64,000 nt of DNA, from contig NZ_ARYJ01000007.1 in NCBI RefSeq assembly GCF_000685215.1, forward strand, positions 124,001-188,000. Reading direction: 5' to 3'. Position 1 is the stretch's first letter, and the number at the start of each line of letters is the position of its first letter. A model generated the notes under the pieces. That model searched no databases and was not told the DNA's origin. It saw only the letters and a program-made list of their open reading frames with translations. The translations under genes and the position numbers were made by a program. Positions 9,709 to 22,138 of the stretch are shown in pieces. Source of the DNA: Hyphomonas jannaschiana VP2. Lineage in GTDB: Bacteria; Pseudomonadota; Alphaproteobacteria; Caulobacterales; Hyphomonadaceae.

Positions 9709-11787
9709 ATGCTGCAGTTCAGGCGTCCTGGCTGGCAGAAACACAAGGTTGCTGCCGAAGGCAAGGGCCTGGCGCCAGCTATTGCAGCCGTCTGGGGCAG
9801 CCTTTGGTCTATCGCGGAAATCGACTCGCGCCCCCTCCTGCTCGGCTTTTCCCTTTGCGGGGGAGTTATTGTCTATTTTTCTCTATCAAACGAGCCTTTG
9901 ATCTGGCCCTGTCTGCTTGCGACGATTGGGGCGGGCTTCTTCTACGTCGCCACACGATGGATCTGGTGGATGTCAGTAATCAGTCTGCCGGCGCTGGTCC
10001 TTCTAGGCCTGATCGGAGGATTTACAGCTGCAACAATCAGAACCGCATCCGTTGAAGCACCTGTCATTAGTTCAGAGATGCGCCCCCTGATGCTGGAAGG
10101 ATGGGTTCGTGAGGTGGAGACCGGCGCCAAGGGCAATCGGCTCCGCATCGAGGTTCACGCACTGTCCGGCGTCAGTGCAGAGGAGACACCGAAATATGTC
10201 CGGGTGACCCATCGCTTGGATCTCCAGGTCGCGCCGGGGCGTTTTGTCCGTTGTTTTGTGCTTCTGCGCCCACCGCCTTCGCCGTCGCTGCCCGGCGACT
10301 ATGATTTCCGGCGTCAGGCCTGGTTTGAACAGTTGGGGGGTGTCGGATATGTGATGGGCCGGTGCAGGGGCGGCGCGCTTGGGGCGCCTGATAGCCGGGT
10401 GAAACAGATGGGGCTGGATGTCGCCGCATTCCGCCGCCGCCTTGCTGAACATGTGAATGAAGCAGCAGGTGCGCGGGCAGGAGGTTTTGCCGCAGCCCTC
10501 ATCTCCGGAGACCGCAGCTTCATGAAAATCGAAGACCAGGAAGCGTTGCGAGCATCCGGCTTGTCTCATCTTCTCGCGATTTCCGGCTTGCATATGGCCA
10601 TGGTCGGGGGACTCGTTTTCCTGCTCGTGCGGCGTGTCCTGGCCTTTATCGAACCGCTGGCGCTCCGCATTGCCGTCCAGAAGCCCGCTGCGATCGCCGC
10701 TTTGACCGCGAGTTTCGTTTACCTCGTCATTTCGGGAGCGAGTGTATCCACGCAGCGAGCCTTCATCATGTCAGCAGTCGTGTTTGGTGCCGTTCTGGCA
10801 GACCGTGCGGCGCTCAGTTTGCGCTCTTACGCCATCGCGATGATCCTGGTCGTGTTACTGCAGCCTGAAAGCGTGATGACCCCGGGGTTTCAGATGTCCT
10901 TTGCAGCCTCTGGCGCCTTGATCGCGACTTATGATGCCTGGTCGCGGCGCCGGGCAGAACAGGAGCGTATTCTGGGATCGGTAAGCTTCAGTTGGGCCTC
11001 GCTGTTTGTAACGTCATTGGTGGCGGGTGCCGCCACTGCACCTTTCGCCATCTATCATTTTGACCGGCTGGCGGGCTTTGGCCTTCTCGCAAATCTGCTG
11101 GCGATGCCCATAATTTCTTTCGTAAGTGCCCCGCTCGCGGCACTGGCCCTGATCCTGACGCCTTTTGGATTAGGGGATACGGGGTTGAGACTGTTTGGCC
11201 TGTCTCTGGAAGCCGTCCTGGCGGTGGCCCATTGGTGTTCATCTCTGCCAAACGCCGCCTACACACTTCCCAGGACGATGCCGGCCGTGACGCTTGTGCT
11301 CAGTTCCTGTGCCATTGCCAGTGCGATGGCGGCGCGAGGAAGCGCACGGGTCCTTCTTTCTGTGTTGCTGATTATTCCTGCTGCAGTGTTATGGGCTCGG
11401 TCACACGATGTCGTCGTCCATTGGGCGCCATCGGGTGACGTATTCCTGAGGAATAAGGATGGAAAAGTCGTCCGCTTTGAAATGGTCGACGGAGACGGAT
11501 TGTCGCCGCTTCGATACTCCACCGCAGAGACGGAGGTCCCTTGCGACGCGCCAGCATGTACCTATCCGGTGACGGGTAGCGGCATCACCGAAGGGACAGC
11601 AACGCTCTATAAGGGCCGCGATGATTCAGAACCGGCGATAGACCTCCATCTCGATGAACATCACCTGAGACTGAACTGGGACGACGTGGTAACAACAGGC
11701 GGTATAACCATCAAATCGGGACGTGATGGCCCAAAGCGCCTGAACGCTCCAATATGTGGGAGACGGCCGTGGCGGGCTTGTAACTAG
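9709..11787 (+). CDS. comEC: ComEC/Rec2 competence-type membrane channel
   Basis: A 692-residue polytopic inner-membrane protein of the ComEC/Rec2 family, which moves single-stranded DNA into the cytoplasm in transformable bacteria. It has an N-terminal DUF4131-like region, then the competence domain with the signature [15 protein letters not shown] and several transmembrane helices. There is a short soluble C-terminal tail, but I see no metallo-beta-lactamase motif (HxHxDH), as in many alphaproteobacterial homologues. No other competence gene is present here. No clear ribosome site precedes the ATG, so the start is the least certain part. It ends tail to tail with lexA, sharing the CTAG. Confidence 0.9.
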   Translation: MLQFRRPGWQKHKVAAEGKGLAPAIAAVWGSLWSIAEIDSRPLLLGFSLCGGVIVYFSLSNEPLIWPCLLATIGAGFFYVATRWIWWMSVISLPALVLLGLIGGFTAATIRTASVEAPVISSEMRPLMLEGWVREVETGAKGNRLRIEVHALSGVSAEETPKYVRVTHRLDLQVAPGRFVRCFVLLRPPPSPSLPGDYDFRRQAWFEQLGGVGYVMGRCRGGALGAPDSRVKQMGLDVAAFRRRLAEHVNEAAGARAGGFAAALISGDRSFMKIEDQEALRASGLSHLLAISGLHMAMVGGLVFLLVRRVLAFIEPLALRIAVQKPAAIAALTASFVYLVISGASVSTQRAFIMSAVVFGAVLADRAALSLRSYAIAMILVVLLQPESVMTPGFQMSFAASGALIATYDAWSRRRAEQERILGSVSFSWASLFVTSLVAGAATAPFAIYHFDRLAGFGLLANLLAMPIISFVSAPLAALALILTPFGLGDTGLRLFGLSLEAVLAVAHWCSSLPNAAYTLPRTMPAVTLVLSSCAIASAMAARGSARVLLSVLLIIPAAVLWARSHDVVVHWAPSGDVFLRNKDGKVVRFEMVDGDGLSPLRYSTAETEVPCDAPACTYPVTGSGITEGTATLYKGRDDSEPAIDLHLDEHHLRLNWDDVVTTGGITIKSGRDGPKRLNAPICGRRPWRACN

Positions 11788-12467
11788 TCGTACCGGCGGA
11801 CAAGCGCGACCAGACGGCCCTGAACCGCGACGCGGTCAGGCCCGAATATGCGCGTTTCGTAGGCCGGGTTTGCGGCCTCCAGTGCAACGGAAGCCCCTTT
11901 GCGGCGAAGACGCTTCAGCGTCGCTTCCTCACCATCGATCAGCGCGACAACAATGTCGCCGGTACTGGCCGATTCCGTCCGGCGGCAAATGACAATGTCG
12001 CCTTCCAGAATACCCGCATCGATCATGGAGTCGCCCTGAACCTCGAGCGCGAAATGTTCTTCGCTGTCAGACAGACCGTCGGGAGCGTTAACGTGCCCAT
12101 TGTCCTGCTGAATCGCGGAAATCGGGAGGCCCGCAGCAATGCGGCCGATCAGGGGAACGGTACGCGGTGACGCTTCAGCGGCCGGACGACCGGCAGAAAC
12201 AAGGGCCGGCCGGAAATCCTTGCGCCCGCGTGGCGTTGCAGAGGCCACAGCCGATTCCGGCAGTTTCAGAACCTCAAGTGCGCGCGCCCGGTGAGCGAGC
12301 CGACGGATGAAGCCGCGTTCTTCCAGAGCCGTGATGAGGCGGTGGATGCCGGATTTCGAAGCGAGATCGAGGGCTTCCTTCATCTCGTCAAAGGAGGGGG
12401 AAACACCTGTCTCCTTGATCCGCTCATTGATGAAGAGCAGGAGCTCTTTCTGCTTATTGGTCAACAT
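11784..12467 (-). CDS. lexA: LexA repressor
   Basis: A 227-residue SOS repressor. The N-terminal winged helix starts [10 protein letters not shown] and includes the recognition-helix region [12 protein letters not shown]. The C-terminal S24-type self-cleavage domain carries the serine in [10 protein letters not shown] and the lysine in the [15 protein letters not shown] region. The start at MLTNKQ is the standard alphaproteobacterial LexA start; an upstream in-frame extension runs across the operator and was rejected. A GTTC-N7-GTTC operator lies 38 bases upstream, so the gene should be autoregulated. It sits directly after trpC, with only the 62-base operator/promoter region between. Confidence 0.97.
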   Translation of the reverse strand: MLTNKQKELLLFINERIKETGVSPSFDEMKEALDLASKSGIHRLITALEERGFIRRLAHRARALEVLKLPESAVASATPRGRKDFRPALVSAGRPAAEASPRTVPLIGRIAAGLPISAIQQDNGHVNAPDGLSDSEEHFALEVQGDSMIDAGILEGDIVICRRTESASTGDIVVALIDGEEATLKRLRRKGASVALEAANPAYETRIFGPDRVAVQGRLVALVRRYD

Positions 12468-12504
12468 GTTGGGCCGCCTCTGGTCCGAATCTTTGTTCAC
12501 ATGT

Positions 12505-12519
12505 GTTCTACATGTGTTC
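12505..12519. promoter_or_regulatory. SOS box (LexA operator) of lexA
   Basis: GTTC TACATGT GTTC is an exact match to the alphaproteobacterial LexA site (direct repeat GTTC-N7-GTTC). It lies 38 bases upstream of the lexA start codon. Two further GTTC units flank it at 12495-12498 (spacing 6) and 12523-12526 (spacing 3), making four GTTC copies in 32 bases. Confidence 0.9.
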
Positions 12520-12529
12520 ACTGTTCGGG

Positions 12530-13333
12530 TCAATTGCAGGAAGTTGTGCGCAACTCTCTGACAGCGGCTTGCCGCTCCGATCCGCGTTTCATCAGACTTT
12601 CCCCAATCAGGAAGCGGCGTGCTCCGGTCTGGCGAAGCCGATTGATATGTGCAGCGGTCGAGATTCCACTTTCGGCGACGATCTGGCGGTCGGGGGGTAT
12701 GAGTGGCGCAAGGCGCTCAGTTGTCGACAGATCGGTGACCATGCGTTTCAGGTCCCGGTTGTTCACACCGATCAGCGGTGACGGCAGGCGCAGTGCGCGT
12801 TCCAGTTCGGCTTCATTGTGGGTTTCCACCAGAACGTCCATGCCATAACCGATGGCACAATCCGTCAGTTCAGCGGCCAACGTATCTTCCAGGCTAGCCA
12901 TGATGACCAGAATGCAGTCCGCACCCCAAGCGCGTGCTTCAGCGACCTGGATCGGGTCGATCATGAAGTCCTTGCGCAACATCGGAATGGCGACAGCTGC
13001 CCGGATCGCCGCAAAATCCTCAAGAGAGCCACCAAAACTCGGACCATCGGTCAGTACCGAAAGGCACGCTGCGCCACCGGCCTCATATTCAGTTGCGATC
13101 TGAACTGGATCCGCGCCGGGCAGGATCTCTCCCGCCGACGGGCTTTTGCGTTTCAGCTCACAAATCAGTGCATTCTGGTCATCAGCGGCGACACGGGAGA
13201 GTGCTGAAGAGAAGCCCCGCGCAGGGGATGCGGTACGGGCCTTCTCATCCATGACCGCAAAACTGATCTGACGTTTCAGCTCAGCCACTTCGCTGTGTTT
13301 GTAGTCGATGATCTTGTCGAGCGCCGTCTTCAT
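12530..13333 (-). CDS. trpC: Indole-3-glycerol phosphate synthase
   Basis: A 267-residue TIM-barrel enzyme that closes CdRP to indole-3-glycerol phosphate in tryptophan synthesis. It shows the opening [16 protein letters not shown], the catalytic lysine segment [11 protein letters not shown], the VLRKDFM motif, and the conserved [10 protein letters not shown] and VAESGI elements. It is a stand-alone TrpC with no fused TrpF. The ATG overlaps the trpD stop (ATGA), giving translational coupling. It is the last trp gene before lexA; trpF, trpB and trpA are not in this window. Confidence 0.97.
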   Translation of the reverse strand: MKTALDKIIDYKHSEVAELKRQISFAVMDEKARTASPARGFSSALSRVAADDQNALICELKRKSPSAGEILPGADPVQIATEYEAGGAACLSVLTDGPSFGGSLEDFAAIRAAVAIPMLRKDFMIDPIQVAEARAWGADCILVIMASLEDTLAAELTDCAIGYGMDVLVETHNEAELERALRLPSPLIGVNNRDLKRMVTDLSTTERLAPLIPPDRQIVAESGISTAAHINRLRQTGARRFLIGESLMKRGSERQAAVRELRTTSCN

Positions 13334-14367
13334 TCGAGTGGCTCGCCCCGCGAAAGCTCCACCAGCTTGCGTAATGTTTGCTTTGCCTTGCCGGAGTCGA
13401 TCGCTTCCGCTGCCATGGCAGCGCCTTCCTTCAGGTCGGAGGCTTTGCCATGGACATGCAACCCTGCCGCGGCATTCAGAAGAACAGTTTCGCGGAACGG
13501 GTTTTCATGTCCGTCGAGAAGTTCGGTGATCGCGAGCGCATTTCCTGCAACGTCCTCACTCTCCAGCGCTGAGAGCGGATGAGTTCCTAGCCCGGCATCC
13601 GACGGGTGGATCTCAAACTTGTTGAGCGTTCCATCTTCAAGCACTTCACACACCTTGCTTGGACCCGCGATGGAAAGTTCGTCAATTCCGTCAAGACCAT
13701 GAACAACCCAAGCCCGCTCTGTACCAAGCCTGCCGAGCGTCTCTGCCATCGGCTCAACCCATTCGGGCGCAAACACGCCGAGCACCTGATGGCAGGCCCC
13801 GGCCGGATTGGTCAGCGGTCCAAGAAGATTGAAGATCGTCCGGATGCCAAGCCTGGCCCGGACAGGTGCCACATGGCGCATGGCGCTGTGATGGGTGCGT
13901 GCATAGAGGAAAGCAACGCCGGCGCCATCGAGGCAGTTGGTAAACTCTCCCTCACTGATCTCCAAGTTCACTCCAAGAGATTCAAGGACATCAGCAGACC
14001 CGGTTTTCGGTGGTACGGATCGGTTGCCATGTTTGGCAACGCGTCCGCCTGCAGCCGCGATGACTATTGCGCTGGCCGTTGACGTGTTGAGGCTCTTCCA
14101 TGGCAGGCCGCCAGTTCCGCACGTATCCAGCAGGGGGCCTGTCGTAGGCACCGTTCGTGCGTGCTGACGCATGATTGTCGCGCCGGCCGTAAGCTCATCT
14201 GCGGTTTCGCCTCGCACGGCGAGCCCCATCAGAAAGGCGCCGATTTCTTCTGGTGCGGCCTCTCCTGAAAGCAGCGTATCGAATGCCCCCTTCAGAACAT
14301 TATCATCAAGCGGTTGTCGCCGGGCGAGCGCCAGGAGCGCATTAGAGAGGGGTGGTATGTCGGTCAT
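13330..14367 (-). CDS. trpD: Anthranilate phosphoribosyltransferase
   Basis: A 345-residue enzyme that joins anthranilate and PRPP. The PRPP-binding glycine-rich motif DTCGTGG, the following NTSTASAIVIAAAGG and the KHGNRSVPPKTGSADVLE segment are all present, as is the second metal region. Length is normal for TrpD. It lies 50 bases after trpG and overlaps trpC by four bases, within the run trpE-trpG-trpD-trpC. Confidence 0.97.
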   Translation of the reverse strand: MTDIPPLSNALLALARRQPLDDNVLKGAFDTLLSGEAAPEEIGAFLMGLAVRGETADELTAGATIMRQHARTVPTTGPLLDTCGTGGLPWKSLNTSTASAIVIAAAGGRVAKHGNRSVPPKTGSADVLESLGVNLEISEGEFTNCLDGAGVAFLYARTHHSAMRHVAPVRARLGIRTIFNLLGPLTNPAGACHQVLGVFAPEWVEPMAETLGRLGTERAWVVHGLDGIDELSIAGPSKVCEVLEDGTLNKFEIHPSDAGLGTHPLSALESEDVAGNALAITELLDGHENPFRETVLLNAAAGLHVHGKASDLKEGAAMAAEAIDSGKAKQTLRKLVELSRGEPLE

Positions 14368-14417
14368 TGGCGAAACCGATAGCGGTCTTGATTGGCAGGC
14401 TCAATAGCGGAAGGGGT

Positions 14418-14996
14418 TCAGAGTTGGTCCAACCAGTTTTTGAGCAAGGCATGGCCGTGTTCTGTCAGGATGCTTTCCGGGTGGAACTGCACGCCATACA
14501 CCGGACGGGTTTTGTGATGCAGCGCCATGATCTCTCCATCATCGGTGAAGGCGTCGGCGACAAGGTCTTCCGGCAGGTCTTCGGGACGGACCGCCAGAGA
14601 GTGGTAGCGCACCACACGATACGTCTCCGGTAGCCCCTGAAAGAGAATGCCGCCGGTCTGATGGATGTCTGAAAGCTTGCCGTGGCGGATTTCACGCGCC
14701 GTGATGACCTTGCCACCGAAGGCCTGACCGATGGACTGGTGCCCGAGGCATACGCCGAGGATCGGAAGGTCATCCGGTGCGTTTCGGATCAGGTCCACGC
14801 AAATGCCGGCTTCATTCGGCGTACAGGGGCCAGGAGAGAGGAGAATGCCATCCACTCCACTTTCCAGGGCTTCCTCGACGGTCAGCTCATCATTCCGGAC
14901 AACCGTTGTGTCGGCACCGAGCTCTTCCAGATAATGGACCAGGTTCCAGGTAAAGCTGTCATAATTATCGATGACGAGGATCTTCTTCCGGCTCAT
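14418..14996 (-). CDS. trpG: Anthranilate synthase component II (glutamine amidotransferase)
   Basis: A 192-residue class I glutaminase that supplies ammonia to TrpE. It has the opening ILVIDNYDSFTWNLVHYLEE, the oxyanion SPGPCTPNEAG, the nucleophile GVCLGHQSIGQ and the catalytic FHPES. The sequence alone cannot exclude double use as PabA with PabB, which is common in bacteria. The ATG overlaps the trpE stop (ATGA), so the two subunits are translated together. Confidence 0.95.
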   Translation of the reverse strand: MSRKKILVIDNYDSFTWNLVHYLEELGADTTVVRNDELTVEEALESGVDGILLSPGPCTPNEAGICVDLIRNAPDDLPILGVCLGHQSIGQAFGGKVITAREIRHGKLSDIHQTGGILFQGLPETYRVVRYHSLAVRPEDLPEDLVADAFTDDGEIMALHHKTRPVYGVQFHPESILTEHGHALLKNWLDQL

Positions 14997-16420
14997 TGGT
15001 CGAACTCGTACGCTGCAGCCAGTTCCGCGGCCCGCTTCAGCGCGCCAGCCTTGTGCTGGGTTTCGTCATATTCGTATTGCGGATCAGAATCGAGCACGAC
15101 ACCACCGCCTGCCTGAATGTGCAGCTGTCCGTCTTTAAGCACCGCTGTGCGCAGGGCGATGCAGGTGTCGAGATCCCCGTTCCAGCCAAAATAGCCGACG
15201 GCACCGCCATAGATCTCGCGCGCGTTCGTCTCCATCTCGTCGATGATCTGCATGGCACGGATCTTCGGTGCGCCGGAGACCGTGCCTGCAGGGAAACCAG
15301 CAAACAGTGCGTCGACGGAGTCGAGTCCTTCGCGCAGGTCGCCCTCCACATGGCTGACGATATGCATGACGTGGCTGTAGCGCTCGACGATGAACTGTTC
15401 TGTGACCTGAACACTTCCGTAAGCGGCGACCCTGCCGACATCATTTCGGCCCAGGTCCAGAAGCATCAGGTGTTCTGCGATTTCCTTCGGATCGTTCAGC
15501 AGGCTCTCGGCGCGTTTTGCATCTTCAACCGGGTCTCCGGAACGAGGGCGGGTGCCGGCGATCGGGCGGATAGCAACCCTTCCATTCCTCACACGCACAA
15601 GTATTTCCGGGCTGGATCCGACGAGGCGGACATCGCCCAAATTCATGTGGAACATGAACGCAGACGGATTCAGGCGGCGGAGCGCGCGATAGAAGCTGAT
15701 CGACTTTTTGTTGAACGGTGTCGAAAAACGCTGGCTCGGAACAACCTGGAAGATGTCACCTGCCTTGATGTAATCGCGGCACTTCTCGACAATCTCGAAA
15801 TACCGTTCCTTACTGGTATTGGAGGTCAGTGTAACAGGCTCAGCAGACTGGTCTGAGGGCGGCAGAACGGGCAGGGCCTGAAGCTGTTCTTCGATTTGGT
15901 CGAGTTGCTGGTTGATCTCGTCTTCGTTGCCGTTTTCGACCCGGCCGATCAGGAGCAGTTCCTGATAGATATGGTCAAAGACGATCACCACTTTCGGGAT
16001 GACCAGCAATGCTTCAGGCACATTGAGCGCATCGGGTTTGGTGATCGAGACAGGCTCCACATGCTGGATCATGTCATAGCCGACATATCCGAAAGCACCG
16101 GACGCCATCGGCGGCAGGTCGTCTTCTGTTTCTGCCCGTGCCGCCTCGACGAATGCTCTGAGAGCTTCGACCGGCGTACCTTCAACGGGAGAAGCGTCTG
16201 AGAAATCCGCTGTCGTTGCGGTTTCGGCAACACCATCATTAATCCGGAACCAGACCTGTGGCGCGCCACCAATAAAGGAATACCGGCCAAGGCGTTCACC
16301 GCCTGCAATCGATTCGAACAGGAAAGTGCCGGGTGTTTCGTCACCCAGTTTCAGCATGGCGCCTACGGGCGTTTCGACATCCCCGATCCGTCGGCGAACA
16401 ATCAGTTTTGCGCGGCTCAT
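14993..16420 (-). CDS. trpE: Anthranilate synthase component I
   Basis: A 475-residue chorismate-binding enzyme that makes anthranilate with TrpG. The C-terminal catalytic half shows IAGTRPRSGDP, the LGRNDVGRVAAYGSV segment, HIVSHVEGDL, GTVSGAPK and the closing QAGGGVVLDSDP region. The N-terminal SIAGGERLGRYSF segment resembles the LLES-type tryptophan feedback site, but that motif is not canonical. The start overlaps the stop of the upstream folding-factor gene by four bases, so there is no room for a trpE leader peptide or attenuator directly in front of it. Confidence 0.96.
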   Translation of the reverse strand: MSRAKLIVRRRIGDVETPVGAMLKLGDETPGTFLFESIAGGERLGRYSFIGGAPQVWFRINDGVAETATTADFSDASPVEGTPVEALRAFVEAARAETEDDLPPMASGAFGYVGYDMIQHVEPVSITKPDALNVPEALLVIPKVVIVFDHIYQELLLIGRVENGNEDEINQQLDQIEEQLQALPVLPPSDQSAEPVTLTSNTSKERYFEIVEKCRDYIKAGDIFQVVPSQRFSTPFNKKSISFYRALRRLNPSAFMFHMNLGDVRLVGSSPEILVRVRNGRVAIRPIAGTRPRSGDPVEDAKRAESLLNDPKEIAEHLMLLDLGRNDVGRVAAYGSVQVTEQFIVERYSHVMHIVSHVEGDLREGLDSVDALFAGFPAGTVSGAPKIRAMQIIDEMETNAREIYGGAVGYFGWNGDLDTCIALRTAVLKDGQLHIQAGGGVVLDSDPQYEYDETQHKAGALKRAAELAAAYEFDQ

Positions 16421-18333
16421 TGGTCTGACGAAATCGATGCCTTGTAGGCGTTGTATGCTGCGCCGTTCACCTTCAGCTTCACGGCTCCCGCCATTTCGGC
16501 TTCCATCGCCGCGGCCAGATCGGAATCGAGCGAGGAGACAAGAGAGCTTGACGCGTTCGGATCTGCAGCGGCGAGCGCTTCGGCAGAGGGATCGTTCACA
16601 GCCTGAAGCTGCACGATCATGTATTTGTCACCTGTCCGGTTCGGATAGGTGAAGACATCGCCCGGCTTCCCGGAGAATATACCGCCGATCGCTGAATTCG
16701 GCAGACCGCTCTCCTCGGCCGTCATGCGGGTTATGGAAGTCGGGGGCGTTTCAACAGGGGCGCTCACCGCCCGCGCTTCGGCTTCGAGGGTGGATGCGCC
16801 ACTGGTGACCCGGTCCTTGATCTCGTTGACCATGGTCTGGGCTGCTTCACCTTCATTCCGAAGGACCAAGGCCTGACGCACGTCATCTTTCACTTCATCG
16901 AACTCCGGTGTCGACGGTGGAACGATCTCGCGGGTCGAGATCACATAGGTCACGTCGTCTTTGGTGAACTGGTTGGATGTGTCATTGACGTTCATCAGGA
17001 AGGCCTGCTGGAATGCGTCGCCAGCCTCCAGAAGCCCGATCATCGGCAAACCGTCTTCCGTATAGCCATTCTTGTCGACGGGTTCGAACGAGATGACCGG
17101 AACGCCGATCTCGCCAGCGATCTGTTTCAGGTCAAAACCGGCATTGATCGAGCGGTCCAGTGCTTCGAGCTTGTCATAGAGCAGAAGCGTGGCGCGTTCC
17201 CGTGCGAGACCGGAGCGGATTTCATCACTGACACTTTCCAGCGGGAAAACAGCGCCGGGCTGAATCGAGACCAGCCGCGCGACCAGCCAGCGTCCATCGC
17301 CCATATCTTTCGGTCCAAAAAGGGCACCGCTTTGCCGGCCGGGCCCGAACATCGCATCGCGCAGCAACTGGTCTTCGACATCCGCCGCCAGCGATGTTCT
17401 CGACTCGCGGGAAACGATGCCCTGAAGCGTGGAGGGATCCGCACCGCCCGCCAGCGCCGCGAACGCATCCCGCGCCGCGTCGCGGGTGTCGAACATCAGT
17501 TCTACATAAGTGCGTTGCTCGGGCTCCGAAAAGCGCTCGGACTTGCTGGCTTCATAGATCGTCGCGATTTCCTGATCCGTTACCTCGACCTGGCTGAGGA
17601 AATCGTCTGCGGAGACCTTCAGAAGGTCAACGGCCCGGCGCTCAGGCTGTTTCAGTGCATCGAGATTCTCATTGTAGAAGGCGAGCACCTCTTCTTCAGT
17701 CGGGTCTGCAGGCACCGGAACATCGGCTGCGTCCAGAATAAACCAGGCGACATCGCGCGATTCTGCCAGATAGCGGGTCTGAATGGCTTTCAGAACGTCC
17801 GGCGGCATGAGTCCGGCGAGCGTGCCGGTCTGCAGGGCCTGAAGGGTGAGATCGCTTTTCAGCTGAGCTTCATATTCTGCCTGAGAGAAGCGATTCTGAG
17901 CCAGAACCCGTTGATAGGTCGCAAGGTCGAGTTCGCCCGTCAGCGGGTTTTTGAAGGCATCCTGTTTTCTCAGTTCCGCCAAAACGGCATCTGTCGATGG
18001 CTCAATGCCGATCTTGGACGCAAAGCCGAGCATCGTCGTTTGTGACTGCTGTAGCTGGAATACCTGATCGACCATCCCGCGTTCCATCGCCTGCTCCTTG
18101 GTAATCGGGTCATCAGACTGCTGGTTCACGTTGCGCAGCATGACTTCGATCCGCCGGTCAAATGCTTCCACGGTGACCGACGATTTGCCAGCCGCCAGCA
18201 GATCCGAGCCGAGTCCGTTGCGGACCTGATTGAAAATCTGGTCAACGCCCCAGAACGCCATGCCAGCAATGATGATCATGGCAATGAACTTGCCAAGAAT
18301 CGATTGGGTCAGGCGTTTCATGAGCGCGAGCAT
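16417..18333 (-). CDS. PpiD/SurA-type periplasmic peptidyl-prolyl isomerase
   Basis: A 638-residue protein with one N-terminal membrane anchor (ILGKFIAMIIIAGMAFWGVD) and a large periplasmic part: a SurA-N-like chaperone region followed by a parvulin-like region. This is the layout of PpiD, the inner-membrane chaperone at the Sec exit. The parvulin core is weakly conserved, so real isomerase activity is uncertain. A second in-frame ATG four codons in (MKRLTQ) is an equally good start, and neither has an obvious ribosome site. It is translationally coupled to trpE, a neighbourhood I recall from other Caulobacterales. It diverges from tpiA. Confidence 0.85.
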   Translation of the reverse strand: MLALMKRLTQSILGKFIAMIIIAGMAFWGVDQIFNQVRNGLGSDLLAAGKSSVTVEAFDRRIEVMLRNVNQQSDDPITKEQAMERGMVDQVFQLQQSQTTMLGFASKIGIEPSTDAVLAELRKQDAFKNPLTGELDLATYQRVLAQNRFSQAEYEAQLKSDLTLQALQTGTLAGLMPPDVLKAIQTRYLAESRDVAWFILDAADVPVPADPTEEEVLAFYNENLDALKQPERRAVDLLKVSADDFLSQVEVTDQEIATIYEASKSERFSEPEQRTYVELMFDTRDAARDAFAALAGGADPSTLQGIVSRESRTSLAADVEDQLLRDAMFGPGRQSGALFGPKDMGDGRWLVARLVSIQPGAVFPLESVSDEIRSGLARERATLLLYDKLEALDRSINAGFDLKQIAGEIGVPVISFEPVDKNGYTEDGLPMIGLLEAGDAFQQAFLMNVNDTSNQFTKDDVTYVISTREIVPPSTPEFDEVKDDVRQALVLRNEGEAAQTMVNEIKDRVTSGASTLEAEARAVSAPVETPPTSITRMTAEESGLPNSAIGGIFSGKPGDVFTYPNRTGDKYMIVQLQAVNDPSAEALAAADPNASSSLVSSLDSDLAAAMEAEMAGAVKLKVNGAAYNAYKASISSDQ

Positions 18334-18416
18334 GAGGCGTGTACTTTCAACTATTTGCAGGATGGCTCAGTGCTTGCTAGGCGACCCGGCAATGTCAATC
18401 AAGATAGGGAACGCTG

Positions 18417-19160
18417 ATGGCACGGACACTTATTGCCGGGAACTGGAAGATGAACGGGCTGCGGAGCTCGCTTGTGGAAATAGTTGCCATCGCCGGCGGC
18501 GTCACGCCAGCCAGGGAAAATGTGGAGGCGCTGATCTGTGTTCCTGCGACACTTTTGATGCAGGCGGCAGACCAGGCGCGTGAAAGCGACCTGAAAATCG
18601 GCGGTGAGACCTGCCACGCAAACGAAAGCGGTGCTCATACGGGCGATGTTTCGGCGGAAATGCTCGCAGATGCCGGCGCGTCCTATGTCATTGTAGGGCA
18701 TTCGGAGCGCCGCGCGGACCATGGTGAAACCAGCGAAGTCGTGGCCGCACAGGCGGCTGCAGCGCTCCGCGCCGGCATTACGCCGATCATTTGTGTTGGT
18801 GAAACTGCAGCAGAACGCGACAGCGGCAAGGCCATCGAGGTCGTGACCAGTATGCTTCGGGAGTCTCTGCCAACAGGAGCCGGTGCAGACAGTCTCGTGA
18901 TCGCCTATGAGCCGGTTTGGGCCATCGGAACCGGCAATGTCGCGACGGTTGAGGCTGTTGATGAGATGCACAATGCCCTGCGCGAGAGTCTGTCGGACGT
19001 ATTCGGCGCGGATGCAGACCTCATCCCAATTCTCTATGGTGGTAGCATGAAGCCGGGCAATGCCGCAGATCTTCTGGCGGTGAAAAACGTCAATGGCGGC
19101 CTGATCGGTGGTGCAAGCTTGAAGGCGGCGGACTTCCTCGCCATCTACGCGGCAGCCTGA
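18417..19160 (+). CDS. tpiA: Triosephosphate isomerase
   Basis: A 247-residue TIM-barrel enzyme interconverting dihydroxyacetone phosphate and glyceraldehyde 3-phosphate. It shows the N-terminal GNWKMNG with the catalytic lysine, the electrophilic histidine in VIVGHSERR, the catalytic glutamate and flexible loop in AYEPVWAIGTGN, and the phosphate-binding YGGSMKPGNA. Length is standard. It is the first of a plus-strand run with secG and pyrG. Confidence 0.97.
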   Translation: MARTLIAGNWKMNGLRSSLVEIVAIAGGVTPARENVEALICVPATLLMQAADQARESDLKIGGETCHANESGAHTGDVSAEMLADAGASYVIVGHSERRADHGETSEVVAAQAAAALRAGITPIICVGETAAERDSGKAIEVVTSMLRESLPTGAGADSLVIAYEPVWAIGTGNVATVEAVDEMHNALRESLSDVFGADADLIPILYGGSMKPGNAADLLAVKNVNGGLIGGASLKAADFLAIYAAA

Positions 19161-19246
19161 TTTGCCATTCTGACTGAAGGCAGGACTTGGCCTGCGCCTG
19201 CATTCCCTATATGCGGGCGCCTTGGACGAAACGTATCGGATTTGTC

Positions 19247-22126
<2,880 letters not shown>

Positions 22127-22138
22127 GAGCCTGTCTTC

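Noticed and set aside
16417..16440. A trp leader peptide or attenuator in front of trpE
   Set aside because: trpE overlaps the upstream folding-factor gene by four bases, leaving no leader. Regulation, if any, must act further upstream.
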